From Todiramphus chloris collaris (taxonomy: Eukaryota; Chordata; Aves; Coraciiformes; Alcedinidae), in the NCBI GenBank assembly GCA_025345505.1, contig JANVCC010000018.1:12158231-12222230 (forward strand): a stretch of DNA of 64,000 nucleotides, given 5' to 3'. The notes under the pieces were generated by a model that saw only the letters and a program-made list of their open reading frames with translations, had not been told where the DNA came from and ran no database searches. The translations under genes were made by a program, and so were the position numbers. This document shows, piece after piece, positions 48,001-60,359 of this stretch. Numbering within the stretch: position 1 is the stretch's first letter; each line of letters begins with the position of its first letter.

Positions 48001-48981
48001 ATAATTACATATTTAAAGATTGGACAGCCTTAAGACTGGACATCCCTGTTGTTCTTAGAACTATTTTGTGAACTTGAACTAGAACTTCTATGCACTATTT
48101 TGTTAGATTTGTTACCCATAAGTGTGAAAATGTTGAAAACTTGGAGGAAATTCAGTTTAAGATTTCAGTGGAAAGAAAACAGGAATACCTGAATTAAGTA
48201 ATAGAAAAAATATCATGAGGGTAAAACAGCAAACTCTCTTCCTAGCTAACATGATAAAGACATTCTGTTTTTCTGGAAAGCTTCTGAAGTTCCAGAGGAA
48301 ATAGAAACAGTAAATTGAAAATAACTATCATGTGTTATTAATGGAACATTGAAGGTGTTAAAAAGAGATATAACAGCTTTTCATGATACAATATTTTATG
48401 TTTTGTCTTTTTAAATTATATTTTCTGTTGTGTAGAGTGCATCTTTTTTGAAATAGAGCAACAAATGATTTCTGTGTCTTGCCACATACATGTTTTTGGT
48501 CACCATGCTGAATCTTTCTCAGAGGCAACACTTACATTCTTTAAACTATTTAGATACAATAAAGATTTTTTTTTTTTCTTAAAAAAATTGTTACTTCAAA
48601 GGAAGTTCTTTCTCCTGAAGATAGTTGCAGATTTCTCGTCCATGTTAATCAATGGCACTACATGGTAGCTCCTCATGAACTCTGTGTTCCTCTAGTTGCA
48701 AATGTAATATTGATTCCTCCAAGTACCATGACAAAACTTGGGAGTCTTGAATTCCATGCATTCAAGAGAAAGTTATGTACTTGTTCTGATTTATGCTTTG
48801 AGGATCCTCTTTCTAGTTTGAGTACCTCTATAGGGAAACTGGAGAGCTCCCACAGTAGATGGTGCATGTTAAATGGTGTGCATCACCTCTCACAGTGTAT
48901 GTGTCTGAATAGGCAAGATTTATTTTATCAGTACATTTGGTGTTATGGACTAATTGGTCATACTTATGTTCAGTCTTTCTG

Positions 48982-49082
48982 GAAAGAAGAAAGAAACAAC
49001 AACAAAACAAAACCAAAAACCAAACCAAGCAAAAAAAGCAAGCAAACAAAACCAACCAACCAAACAAAACCAAAACACAATT
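48982..49082 (+). repeat. A/C-rich low-complexity array
   Basis: About 100 bases almost without T or G, made of degenerate CAAA, CCAA and CAA units. An open frame crosses it only because such units contain no stop codon in this frame. Confidence 0.85.
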
Positions 49083-49548
49083 GCAAATTGGCATTGTTAC
49101 GTTACTAAGAAATGGGTGTGGAAACTTCAGTGGTCAGAGAAGTGGGTTATAAGCAAGAAGTGCCTGTTGCAGTGTGCTCATGGCCACAACAGTGGTGCAG
49201 CGGGTGAATGCCCCCCATGCACGTGAACATGAGGCGAGGCTCTGCACTGTTCTAGCTTGAACTAAAACAGAGAGACAAGGAAACTTTAAATACGGTCCTG
49301 AAATGAATCAAGGTTAAAAGTGTAGTGATGCTAATTAGATAAAAAACTGCTTAATTTCAGCTGTCAAGTGCCAGTGCCAAATCTCTTGTTATACAGTAGT
49401 CACATCATGTATAGCAGTTGAATTGACTTTCTAGGGTATCAGACCACTGGATCACAGGGTCTTTATGACTTGCTGGCTCCCTGGTACCAACTATGTAAGA
49501 CAGACATTATTTTTACAGAAAATGAAACACAGGCTAACCAGACAGAAT

Positions 49549-49660
49549 TAAAAAAAAAAAACAAAACCAAAACCAAAAATCAAACAAACAAAAAAAAACA
49601 AAAACCAAAAAACAAAACAAAAAAACAAACCCAAAAAACCCCCACCCAAATAAAACACAA
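49549..49660 (+). repeat. A/C-rich low-complexity array
   Basis: Starts with an A run and continues with degenerate CAAAA and CCAAAA units, turning C-richer (CCCCCACCC) at the end. It has the same strand bias as the array 470 bases upstream. Confidence 0.85.
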
Positions 49661-50521
49661 CAGACTGAGAGGCTGTTTTGCAAATGTAGCATAATTCGAT
49701 TGTGTATTTGTAACTTGATAGAATGCAGTCATTGAAAACTGACTAACGTTTACTTCTCCTTCAGCCCTTTTTTTTTTTTAATTTGTGTTGTCACCTAAGC
49801 TGATTAAAACAACAGTCCATTTCAAGGAATCCTGGAAAGACATGTCAGGATGAACTGAATAGTATACTGTAGTGTTATTTGTAAAAATGTAGACAAGATT
49901 TTTAAGAGAATATCTGCTCTCCTGTATCAAGTAACCAGACTTTTCTGAGGCATCCATGATGTCTCACAGAGGTAGCAGCTTTGTGCTCCAAATCTTTTAA
50001 AATACATGTTGTATTCTTCAGAAAATCTCATCCTTGCTGTGAATGCTGAAACTCTAGAAAATATGGTTGAGTCTGTGAATGTTGCCTGTCATATTAATAC
50101 ATGGACTGTAACCTATTATATTAATATAAAGTGACTAAAATTTAATATACTCTTCTCTGACCTTCCTCAGAGTGTCATTCTCGATATGGAGGTAAATGTT
50201 GTGGTCTCTTCTGCACTGGTACTGACAACCTGTGAAAAGTCTGTAAGGTTGTTAATCTAATTCTAGCCAGGTTGTTAAGCATTATTATTCCTTAACTTCA
50301 TGGAGGTCAAATATTTATATTAATGTGACAGAGACTGTTAAGGACACACCTTTACCTATTCTGACACATGAAAAGTGTGTATCCCTGTTGTCAATCCATA
50401 TAGAATGCTCATCTTGTTTTCAAGGTCACGCTGTGCAGTTACAACAGTCATGATGTGTTCTGGTTGATGGATGTACCTGGTAATTAATTTTTAATTGCTT
50501 TGGATTTTTCTTTCTTCGTAG

Positions 50522-50797
50522 GTTGATGATTCCAATTGCGATGCTGAAATACTTTCCTTGCTTCTCAATGCCAAGTTAGTGGTGAAGTGCATGTCTACTG
50601 CCTTCTATCCTCGCCTTATTGACCACTTACTGACTAACCAGGGAGAAGGAGGCTGGGATGTAGAGGAAATAGCAAAACAACTTAAAGAAGCGGGGTTCAA
50701 CTCAGAGGCCGGGTCCCTCTTAATGTCTCATCGAGGGACTCATCCTGCACTCAGGACTTTTACTACTGCCCTCCAGGCTATTCAGCATTGGATCTAA
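50522..50797 (+). CDS. NBAS: NBAS last coding exon with stop codon
   Basis: The terminal coding exon follows a pyrimidine-rich acceptor ending CTTCGTAG (last base 50521) and runs 91 codons to a TAA stop at 50795-50797. It continues in phase from the previous exon. Landmarks are VDDSNCDAEILSLLLNAKLV, STAFYPRLIDHLL and, at the very end, HPALRTFTTALQAIQHWI, which corresponds to the conserved NBAS C terminus. Together the five exons give about 294 residues; the family is about 2,370 residues long in human, so this is roughly the last eighth. The ATG at 50558 is internal, not a start. Confidence 0.97.
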   Translation, partial: VDDSNCDAEILSLLLNAKLVVKCMSTAFYPRLIDHLLTNQGEGGWDVEEIAKQLKEAGFNSEAGSLLMSHRGTHPALRTFTTALQAIQHWI

Positions 50798-51295
50798 AAA
50801 TGCTGGATTTGTGCATTTGTCTGCCTTTTTGCTGGAGATCTTACACAAAAGGGAGAAATTGTTCTAGTGAAGTAACAAAGTTAGTTATCTACATTTTGTA
50901 GACAATATGAACAGCACACTTATGTGAATTCCCATATACTTCTAACCATTTAAAAACATGATCAAACTCTATAATTCTCTTACATGACTAGCAGAGCATT
51001 AAATCTGATAATCTTTTTCAGGTCGAAGTGTTAAATGATTACAGTCTGTGACATATAAATGAAACATTGTAAGCTGGCAAGTTATATACAATTTGTTTTA
51101 ATTTCTGTAAGTAATTTACTCTTGTCATAATGTAAAACTAATGTAAAAATATAATTATAAAGATACATGGAGCAGAAAAAAAAAATCACAATGAAGAGTA
51201 GTTTCTGATAATTTGAAAACCTTAAAATTTGGTATTGTGCAATGTTGTTGCCACAGCTTTTGTTTGCAATAAATAAAATATTTTGCATTTATTGT
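50798..51295 (+). other. NBAS: NBAS 3' untranslated region
   Basis: About 500 bases of AT-rich sequence lie between the stop codon and the poly(A) signals at 51268-51277. No repeat element is visible in it. The end point near 51290-51300 is inferred from the usual 10-30 base distance between signal and cleavage site. A longer alternative 3' UTR cannot be excluded. Confidence 0.75.
51268..51277 (+). promoter_or_regulatory. NBAS: Overlapping AATAAA poly(A) signals of NBAS
   Basis: AATAAATAAA provides two overlapping canonical signals (51268-51273 and 51272-51277), about 470 bases after the NBAS stop. T-rich sequence follows (TGTAATCTCTTTTCTCC), as expected for a downstream element. This is the first strong doublet after the stop and so the likely main cleavage signal. 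Confidence 0.8.
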
Positions 51296-51800
51296 AATCT
51301 CTTTTCTCCTTTTAGACAGATAAGCATTTTCTTTCTTCAGACCCTTTTTCTGAAATTCCTCTCACCTTAGTGATGTTTGTTCATAACAACAAGCTGAACT
51401 TTTCTGTGCTTGCAAACAGTTCTAGTCTTGGAGATATTTTTCTCCCCAGTTTGGGAGGCCTCATCTCAAATCCCAAACATTTGTTGATTCCTTTTGTGAA
51501 TACACTTTCAAAGTATTTTACTTATATTTTTCCTGAGTTATGAAAAATTACAGAGGTGTGTCTATTTCCAAATGTCTTTCTGTCTTGATAAGGCAAAATG
51601 TTTCTGATTGTTTTCAGAGTTTCTTTTTAACAAGGGGACTGTCTGTTTATTATACTGCATTACCAGAGGGGTTGGATGTCTCTGTGTGTTTATAGGAATT
51701 TGCTCTTAAAATTTATCTGTAAATCTTTTTCTTAATCTTCTGTTCAGCTCTAATACTGATGTAATAATGTACAGAAACATTACACATGATAATATCAATA

Positions 51801-52115
51801 GGATAATACAGGATGGAAGCAATCTCTAGAGGTTATTTAGTCTAGCCTCTTCCTCCAGGCAGGGTTCCTTTATTGTTGGAGTGGGTTACTCATGACTATT
51901 CGGTGGGATCTTGAAAACCTCTAAGGATGAAATGTCCCAGTGCTTCATCTCCATGTTGAAAAGCTTTTTATGCACATCCTATTTGAACCCATCTTACTTC
52001 AGCTTCTGCCAGTTGTCTCTCATCCACCCACAGTGGAAGCTATGAAGAGTCTGTCTCCAACATCTTGATATCCATCTTGCAGATACTGGGTCCCTCATAG
52101 CCTTCTGTCCTCCAA
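51801..52115 (-). mobile_element. CR1 LINE 3' fragment, antisense, old
   Basis: A diverged copy: CAGGATGGAAGCAATCTCTAG, GGTTATTTAGTCTAGCCTCTTCC, AAAACCTCTAAGGATGAAATG, GAAAAGCTTTTTATGCACATCC and TGCAGATACTGGGTCCCTCATAG follow the CR1 order in antisense. It lies about 500 bases beyond the NBAS poly(A) signal. Confidence 0.75.
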
Positions 52116-52149
52116 ACAAACAAAACCCAAAAGAACACAGTGTACAGTG

Positions 52150-52370
52150 TCTAGTACAGTGATTGCAGTTCATAGGTTATTTGGCTGGCTGTATCATGCC
52201 TACAGTACAGACGCCAGTGATGGATTCCATTAACACTGGTAATATGCGGCCAACATTTGGCAAGAGTTATCCAGTTCAGGTGCGGTTGCTCCGTGCTTCA
52301 GTAATAATGCTCTTACCTACTTGGGCTAGCCAGCTCCTTCATAATGCAATATGGTAACAAGTTGACTATT
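52150..52370. other. CpG-retaining intergenic block, possible conserved element
   Basis: Several CpG sites in about 200 bases (ACGCC, GCGGCC, GTGCGGTTGC, CCGTGC), with TTCATAATGCAATATGG nearby. It stands out from AT-rich flanks, matches no repeat I know and lies about 0.9 kb beyond the NBAS poly(A) signal. Function is unproven. Confidence 0.25.
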
Positions 52371-54910
52371 ACACTAGTTTCTGAACTCCTTCTTTTTCAT
52401 AAATGTCAGCCTATATCAAAAAAGAAAGAAGAGTGGATTAAAAGCTTGAAGTAGCTATTTCATTACAAATATATATAGCCAAGTTCTTTCCTAGGCCTCA
52501 GGATTTCAAAATGGGTGATAAGATTTGTGGAACCAAAACTGACTCTTATTAGCATCATCTTTAACTTGAGGTCTGCTTTGTTTATCAACCTTTACTGACA
52601 GAAAATGGCTCAGATGGTAGCCTTACTTCCCACTTTATGTAGGATTCTTAATTTTTTTAACAATGCTTTAATTCTTCAGGTTGTGAACTTAGTTTTTGTA
52701 CTTGCTGGTCTCCGCTGTTGTTCAATGTTTCACAGAATGTTCTCTCATCCATGTGTCTGACAAATGTATAAAATGCAAACACGTATAATTCAGCTATATT
52801 ACTTTAATTCTCTTACATTACCAGTACCAAAATCCCCCTTAAGTAAAGGAAAGTATCTGGAAATTGTAGAGAAAAGAAAGGAAAAACTTTAAAAAGGTAA
52901 CTGAAAATCAGTAGATGTAGGCAAACCACAGGGCATACTTCCAACAAAAAAAACCTAGGATTATTCTATGGAAGATATTTCTATACTTTACAATGGAACA
53001 TTTTCGTCTGTGCGTTTTGTTCTCAGATTAGTAAATTTGGTGCTAGATTTTCTGGCTATTCTTATTCAGGATAAAGTTTGTGTTAGTGTCACTTTAGAGC
53101 TGAGCTGTAGATAAAGTTCTAATGAGTGTTATTGATCTTCTCTCCATTTTCTGGTTTTCTGGCATTAGGAATCTGTGATAAATGTTTTCCTTGCAGTTAG
53201 GACGACTCCTGATTTATTCTGTATTCAGAAATTCTGTGTGTAAGAAACAGCTTTAGTATATAAAACCAAAATTTTCTGCCTATATTACCTTAAATTCCAA
53301 ATAAAACTTAAGGGGAGGGAGGGAAGTGAAAAAATGGGCATATACAAGGATATATGTATCCCCATGCCGTCCTTTTAGTATTTTATGTATGATAGAATAA
53401 CATTTGAGACTCTGGGAGTCAGCAAGATCTGCTAGCAAACACTATTGGGTTTGGATTTGGGGGTGGAGGAGAGGGAGAGAGTGTGGCTTTTTTATTATTA
53501 AAGTTTAAGAAACTCACCTTGGTATTATTAATACCACTTAACATGACACTGACAGTTCAGTTTTGTCATTTTGTTTGATTTGCAGTTTGGATCTTTTCAG
53601 AATACAGAATGAGCTGGTGTTTTTTTTTTTTTTTTTATTTTCAACCCAATATAAGTCCGTGCTCTGAAGATGCTTGTGCTCCCAGAAGCAGGGAAATAAA
53701 GAGTTAAGTTGTGTCTCTGGGAGCAATGTTTCCTAGGTCAATTAATCCTCTTTTGCTTAAAAAAACACTGATAGTGTTTGCATCTTCAAGGACCTTTTCA
53801 TTGCCTGGTAAATGCAAGAAAGCAGCAAAATATATCACCTTTCTTTTCGATAAGTAGAACCAGAGATTAGGGAAGAAAGATCATAACTCACAATTTCTTT
53901 CTCTGCTTTAAATTGTGAGTGGAGACAGTACATCATTGCAACAGATGCAGAGTAGACACCTAGGTATTTATAAACAAAACAGTGCAGTTCATTGACTGGG
54001 GTGGCTACATACGTTTTGGATATTTTCCTTGTGTGACTCTTTCTGTGATTTATTCTTTTTGATATTCTGCACTGTGAAAATATGCTTTGAGAGGATGGCC
54101 ATAGAATGTGGATACCTTCATCACAGGGGTAGGAATTCCTACACTTACAAAAACACAGTGATTTTTCGAGTTTGTTTTCTTTACATGTACTTTCCCTTTG
54201 AAATTCGGTCATGTATTGTGTGCAAGGTTAGTTTTTGTGAAACTGTGCAGACAGTAACAGTGTGTCACTTACAAAGCAGGGGATACTAGGTGAAACACTG
54301 TGGCATTTGCTCCTAAGAACAGTAGTGCATTACCACTCAAACAGCTCTTCTCCCAAAGAAGTTTTGCTTATGTAGAACCACAGGATGAGAGCAGACCACG
54401 TAGGAACTGAAAATTTCACCTGCATTCATCTGTCAGTAGGTGAGTACTGAACAAGAAGGCTCTGGCTGAAGAGCAAATCAAGGACATGGCAGCATCGAAA
54501 CAGCCACAACAATTGAAGTAAGTGAAAAAGGGGACCTAGGCAAGGATTTTGCAAGGGTTATATTTCACTGCAAAACACACAGCAAGGAACGTCTAACACC
54601 TTGCTGGTTTATTGTACTGATGGATGATAGACTGAGAGATTCTGAAGGAAGGGAATGAAGGCAATGAATGAAGGTGTTCCACCTTCAAAAGGGCTGCCAC
54701 ATTTCATACTTTAAAGTTTCCAGGTTCCTAAATCCTAGTATTTTTCAAAGAGTACGAATTTTCTATAAATCCCTGTCACATGTCTCATTTGCAAGGTTGT
54801 GTGACTTGATCCATATGCTCAACTCATTGTAATCTTGTCTATTAGTCAAGCCACCTCCATTATTTGTGTTTTCATCTTTTATTTGTTTCAAATGATGTCC
54901 CTACTTCTTA

Positions 54911-54960
54911 GAAAACAACAACAAAACACCAAAACAAACAAAAACTAACCAAGAAAGACC
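54911..54960 (+). repeat. Short A/C-rich low-complexity array
   Basis: Degenerate AACAACAA, CAAAA and CAAAC units on the + strand, similar in kind to the two arrays near 49 kb. Confidence 0.8.
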
Positions 54961-55599
54961 CTAACAAAATCACTGTCCATACTCTCTGTTTTTATGGACT
55001 TCTAATATACTCAGTCTTTTCCAATCTGTTGAGCCCTGGTGTAATTTAATTAGTTGTTTCTCTATAACCTTTGGTCATCCTCATCAGTTATCTGTCTTTT
55101 CTGGTATATTTTTTTGAGATGTGGAAAGGAATAGTAGAGCTGTGCCTTGTATCAAATATTGCAGACTAATGGCATAAAATGCCATGCAATTTGATTATTT
55201 AACTGTTTCTGAGCACTTGAGGTAGTGTTTGCCTAGGATTGTTTGGTTTGACCCTGAGGTCTCTTTCCGCATTGGTAGCAGTCATCTGAGATTACTATAT
55301 ATGTATTTTACAGTTTAAGATTATCTTATGTACATCATCATAGTTATGTAGTCTGTGGATCACCCAGACAGTACATTTCATGGAGATTTTAAACAGTTTT
55401 TCATCCAGCCATCATTCTTACTTGAAAACTTGTCTTCATCAGCACTCTTTGACACCTTTACCATTGCTCCCCTTTTGCAGACACAGAAAATAGTAACTTT
55501 GAGCTTCTTCAGTAATCACCTGTACTTAAAAACAACTAGCTCATTTTTCTGAAGTTGGGACACACATATAAAAGCAGAAGACTAGATGAAGGTCCTATG

Positions 55600-56060
55600 G
55601 ATGGTGTGTGAGCCGGCACAGATGGAATGCAGGAACAACCACAAAACAATGGTCAAAATGCAAAGAGTAAATTTATTTTTGTTACCTCACCAGCTGCAGG
55701 ATCCCTGAAGCAGCACCTGGACAGAGACACACAAGTGGGGACACAGGCACTGTGGAGCTTGGTCCATATTAGGGTCACCGAACCTGCTGCTTTCACCTGT
55801 ATATCAGGGATTCACGCAGGTGTTTTCCACTGTCTTTCCCACAGCAGGGCAGGAATCTCAAGTATTGTTGATAGGGCGTGTCAAAGCTTATCACAGTCCC
55901 ATGTTTTCTAAACGCAGATGTTCTACTTGTCCAATGCACAAGGCTAATCAACAATTAGTTTGATATATGTGTCTTTCAATACTTCAGCTGCTAGTCACTT
56001 GAGCATGTTTACAATCCTCCTCGCCAATCTGCCATTATTTTCCCACAGATGGTCAGAAAC
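55600..56060 (-). mobile_element. LTR-like fossil (possible endogenous retrovirus LTR)
   Basis: A GC-richer block with sharp contrast to its flanks. It includes CAAAGAGTAAATTTATTTTTG, which could be an LTR poly(A) region in antisense, and CAGCTGCAGGATCCCTGAAG, and it ends near AATCTGCCATTATTTTCCCAC. No viral gene is attached. It looks old; family and borders are uncertain. Confidence 0.4.
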
Positions 56061-56795
56061 AGGCTCTTTCTTTTAGCTTGGTTAAATCATCTGCTGACAT
56101 GATTCCATTTTCCGCAAGAGCTCAGTGCCTTACACTTTTGCATGCTTGTCCTCAGTGGTGCTCTTTTGCACTAGGTGGAGATGGAGTGCTGAGTTCCTAG
56201 AGTGAATGAACATCCCATCGTAGAGCAGGAAGACTTTAGCAACACTAGGACAGAGCCTCATCTTTCCTTAGTGCTTTGGAGAGTTGTTTTTTTAACTACA
56301 AGTATTGTCAGTAGGTAATTATAATGGCTAAGACTTTATAGAAACAAACAAAGAAAAAAATCCCCCTCTAAACTCTGATTACCATGACACACAGAAACAT
56401 GAAAATCTTACTTTGATTTCTCCTTATAGTGATAAATGTCATCTGTTTACTTTCTTTACTTGCTTTAGGACTGGCTAACAAAGAGGATGTCTTGGTGTTC
56501 ATGCTAATGATTATGCTGTTTGAACAAAGCAGAGTATTTTATCATATTGACTAAACCTTCATAGGATACACTAAGCTGTGCAAACAAAAGATAAATTCTG
56601 AGGTCATGTCCAACCTGACAACTTGGTCAGAATTTCTACCTAAAAACAGGATCTGTGCTTTCTAAAACTACCTGGGAGCAGATGGCAGAGACCCCAGTGG
56701 CTTCCCTGTTTCACAGACACGGCATTTCCAAACCCCAGCTTCCTGAATCACTTATCAGAGACTTGACAGTTGGTGGAAATATTTTTATATACGTT

Positions 56796-57235
56796 CTTGG
56801 TTGACCCTGGCTTAATGCCAGGTACCCACTAAAGCTACTCTGTCACTCCCCCTCCCTCAGCTGGACAGAGGAGAGAAAACACAGCTACGGGCTTGTGGGT
56901 TGAGATAAGGAGAGGGAGAGATCATTAACCAGGTACCACCACAGCTAAAACAGACGACTTTGGGGAAAGTTAATTTAATTTTTTACCAATAATAATAAAT
57001 GGAACACCGCCTCCCCCTCCTTCACTCACCTTGATGGGTTTTTTTTTTTTGTCACTCCTTAAATACATTATCACAGAGGCACTACCACCATCACTGCTTG
57101 GCTTGGCCTTGGCCAGCAGTGGGCCCATTTTGGAGCCAGCTGGCACTGGATCTGTCAGACTTGAGGGAAGCGTCTAGCAGCTTCTCAGAGAAGCCATCTC
57201 TGTAGCTCCAAAATCTTGCCATGAAAACTCAAAAA
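56796..57235 (-). mobile_element. Avian endogenous retrovirus LTR fossil, internally shortened
   Basis: The low-coordinate end TTGGTTGACCCTGGCTTAATG with GCCAGGTACCCACTAAAGC, then GGGTTGAGATAAGGAGAGGG, and the far end TTATCACAGAGGCACTACCACC, TTGGAGCCAGCTGGCACTGG and CTAGCAGCTTCTCAGAGAAGCC, are sequence I recognise from a common avian LTR family. The central part usually present in that family is absent, so this is a shortened solo LTR. It appears of middle age: the ends are still easily readable. Confidence 0.75.
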
Positions 57236-60200
57236 ATGTATAATCAATTTATGTGTGGTTGTTATTGAAAATAGCTGTAGAAGCTGAACTATCTGATGTA
57301 GTCACTGTTAAGCATGCCTAACTGGCAAAGCTGAGCATTACATTGAGATTCATTCTTCTGAAGACACGAAATGCTGAAACATTTCCTGATAGCAGTTGAT
57401 GCAAGTCAGCCTCTCTTCTCAAGGCACAAAGGTAATAAAATACTATACCTGGTACCATATTTATAAGGAGAAAGAGGGAAACAATTAGTGGTAATCTCTG
57501 AAGGAAGTAAGACTTAAAGTCAGTGTATATAGACTTTAACATAAAAAAAAAAACCCAAACAATTACCGTTAAAACTGAATTGCCTACTTAACGTGTATTC
57601 CTCTCCCTCTGACATCAGCATGTTCTGCCAACACATTGTCACCAAATGTCCTCTTAGTCTACTCTCCTAGGCTTCCCTTGCTTGCAGGGCACGTTAACAG
57701 GGAAATCAACTTCACATAGAGCTCTGATTTGTAGTCCAGTCTCCTTTACAAACCAAGTACAGAAAACTGCATGACAGCCTTTTTCTTCAAGAATCTTTAT
57801 CTACATAATGTGCATGTAAAATATTTAATGAGCAAAGCAGATGTATGCTGTTTAAAAATAAAAAGTAACACTTGGAAAAAAAATAAGCGGGAGGAGTTTT
57901 GTCTAAATTGGAGAACAATACAGAACACAAACTGTGAATGAAACCAGGGGGTGATTGTAATTAATCTGGTTGTACCACTAGTACCAGTAGTACTATCTGT
58001 GCTATAGAGGAAAAAAGACACAACGATATCTGAATGCAATTTTCGGTACTACATATGTGATACACATACAGGCAGTATCCTATATAATCTTGAAAAGGGA
58101 ATGGTAGTGCAATTTAAGGTCCAGTCCTGGAAGTGTTTCCTTTGTGACCTTTTCCATTCATTTAAGTACTTAATGGATGGTTGTCATGGTGCTGATTTAA
58201 ATGTGATTTCTGGTAAAGATACTGCAGAGAAAAGGAGCTAAAACTAGCTTAGGCCATTTTGGACTTTGGAGCTAAAAATTCTGCAGCTGTTCTGTAACAA
58301 AAATGTTGCTAATATAACTTTCAGTCTTTGTCACTTTCATATACTGAGATGCAAAATATTTAAATACTTCAGTTTTGTTTGTTGTTAGCTCTATATCCAG
58401 GTATAATCCATATCTCTTTGATGACCTGATAGATCTCCAGAGGAAGGAAACTCCTCGGGAAATATTTAAGTGGTGTAGTTAGTTTTTTTCCTTGTTCATA
58501 ATGATAGAAAAATATCTTGGATGACCACACCAAACAGCTCAGACTAATTGTCAGGTTTTCTAAAATGTTTTATTTAATACATACAATTCAGATATTTGAG
58601 GGTCTTGGTCTGGAGAGGAATAAAAGTAGTATATGTTGCTTACAGAGATGAGCAAAGATAAAGGAATGAAGACTACAAGATACTGTTTGTAATTAGAGTT
58701 CCATGGTTTTTAATTAGCTGTTGAGTCCTTTGGATCATTTTGCTTTTAGAAGGTAGTATTTCTTATGGTGGTAATCCCTGGAGGGGAGTATGAGTCCTTA
58801 TTTACACTGCAAAAGCACCTGTATGTGACAGAACGTTTACATTACATCTTAAAGACTATATATATATGCTTAGGGAAAATAAGCAGTGAATACATCACAA
58901 TAAGATGTTCTTTGCATAGATTCTGTACAACAGCTGCTCAGCCTTACAAACATGAACCATGCCAGGCTGAAGATGTCTGTCTCATTTTGTTCACCACATC
59001 GGTTTTGTTTCTTTCACTACCTTTATCTAATGATTCTCAGCCCAAAGAAAATTTTGGTCTTATGTGCCAGCTAGAAGGGAAAATACTACAGGTTAGGAAG
59101 GATGTACTGCCCCTGGTTAAAAGTCAGTGCTCTGTCTATGTCCTGGATCTGGGCAATCTGAATCTCTTTCTTTCAAAGAAAGAGAAGGAATATCAGTGAT
59201 GGCTTTAAGAGCTTCTCTATTTAGAAATAAACAGGAAATTCTTTCCAAACTTCTTTTTTTCAGTGACTTTCAGGAGAGGATATGGAAAATAGTGTATTTC
59301 TTCAGATTTCTGTAAATATCAAGCGATATTTTAGGAGTAAAAAGAGAAAAAGACATGGTTCTGACTTGTAAGATTAGTTTGCATAAGTCATAGCAAAGCC
59401 ATCAGTCCTCTCTGAAGCCAGAAAAGAGTAGTTCCTCCTTTTTCTTATCATTCCATAATCATATTTATATGTAAAATTGGCAATGTTGAAAAAAGATAGG
59501 GCATAGGAAAAATAACTTTTGCACTTACCACTTTACTAGCTGCAGGATCTTTTTAACACATTTACAGCTAATTTCATAAAATGCCAATAAAATACTTCTC
59601 AGTTGCCCACGAGGCCTCTAAAAATAGTTGGTAATTTTGGTAACTTCTCTGTACTGCAAGAGCCTGTTTTAAATGTGGTGAGTTATATTGACTTTAAAGG
59701 TTGTTTTTTTCCAACCTGTAAGGTGAAAAGTCAGAGAACAGAAAGAAAGCACAGGTGGTGTTTATGCCAATGTCTTAGTTCTAGCTTTATTATAGAGTAA
59801 TGCCCCTGCAAACTGAAAGACTTATGCAAAGTACAAGTAGCTGCAGCTCAGTCTGTTAAACTTCAGACCTAAAATGCAGGAAGGACCTTCTGAAGTGTCT
59901 CCTTGTTCGCTCAGGTGTTCACTAGTCTCCATGTATCCAACACCTATTGGAAAAGGCTTGATGTCCTTAAAATTATCAACAGTGGAAAAAAAACGAGGAG
60001 CACAATCACTTCTCTATGTCAAATTCCCTGCTATTGCTATGATACTGGCAATGTTCTGTGTCTTTCTTGTTTGTTTTTCATGGCATTTTGTGGCATTTGA
60101 GATTTTTAGCAAGGATTTAATGTTGTTCCATGCCATTGGAAGAGGCTTCTGACAGCACAGAGTAAATATTCTTCGTAATTTGTGATACCAGTCAAGTATA

Positions 60201-60359
60201 TTTTCCTATGGACGTATTCTGTCTGAAGAGAAACCCAACTGCTACCAACAGCTATCTTATTTGGGAAGATCTGCTTTCCTTACATGTCACTTATTAGAGC
60301 TGCTAGTTTCAGCTTCTAGTTTTAATCACAATTCAATAATTCAGTAATAAGAGTGTGAG

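Larger units (their letters stand above)
38101..50521 (+). other. NBAS: NBAS intron, about 12.4 kb
   Basis: Holds a 62-base-period tandem duplication near 39.0 kb, a cluster of three CR1 elements (39.5-41.9 kb), a repeat-free GC-richer block (44.7-45.1 kb) and two A/C-rich low-complexity arrays (49.0 and 49.6 kb). Between 42.0-44.6 kb and 45.2-48.9 kb I see no recognisable gene or repeat. Confidence 0.9.

Noticed and set aside
48662-49108. Open frame of 148 codons on the + strand
   Set aside because: Its last third crosses an A/C-rich array that lacks stop codons in this frame. The first part matches nothing and lies inside an NBAS intron.
53835-54212. Open frame of 125 codons on the minus strand
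   Set aside because: No similarity I recognise, no splice or promoter context, and a length expected by chance.
58765-59199. Open frame of 144 codons on the + strand downstream of NBAS
   Set aside because: No recognisable motif or family. With stops at roughly 7% of codons in DNA this AT-rich, one frame of this length somewhere in 64 kb and six frames is not unexpected.
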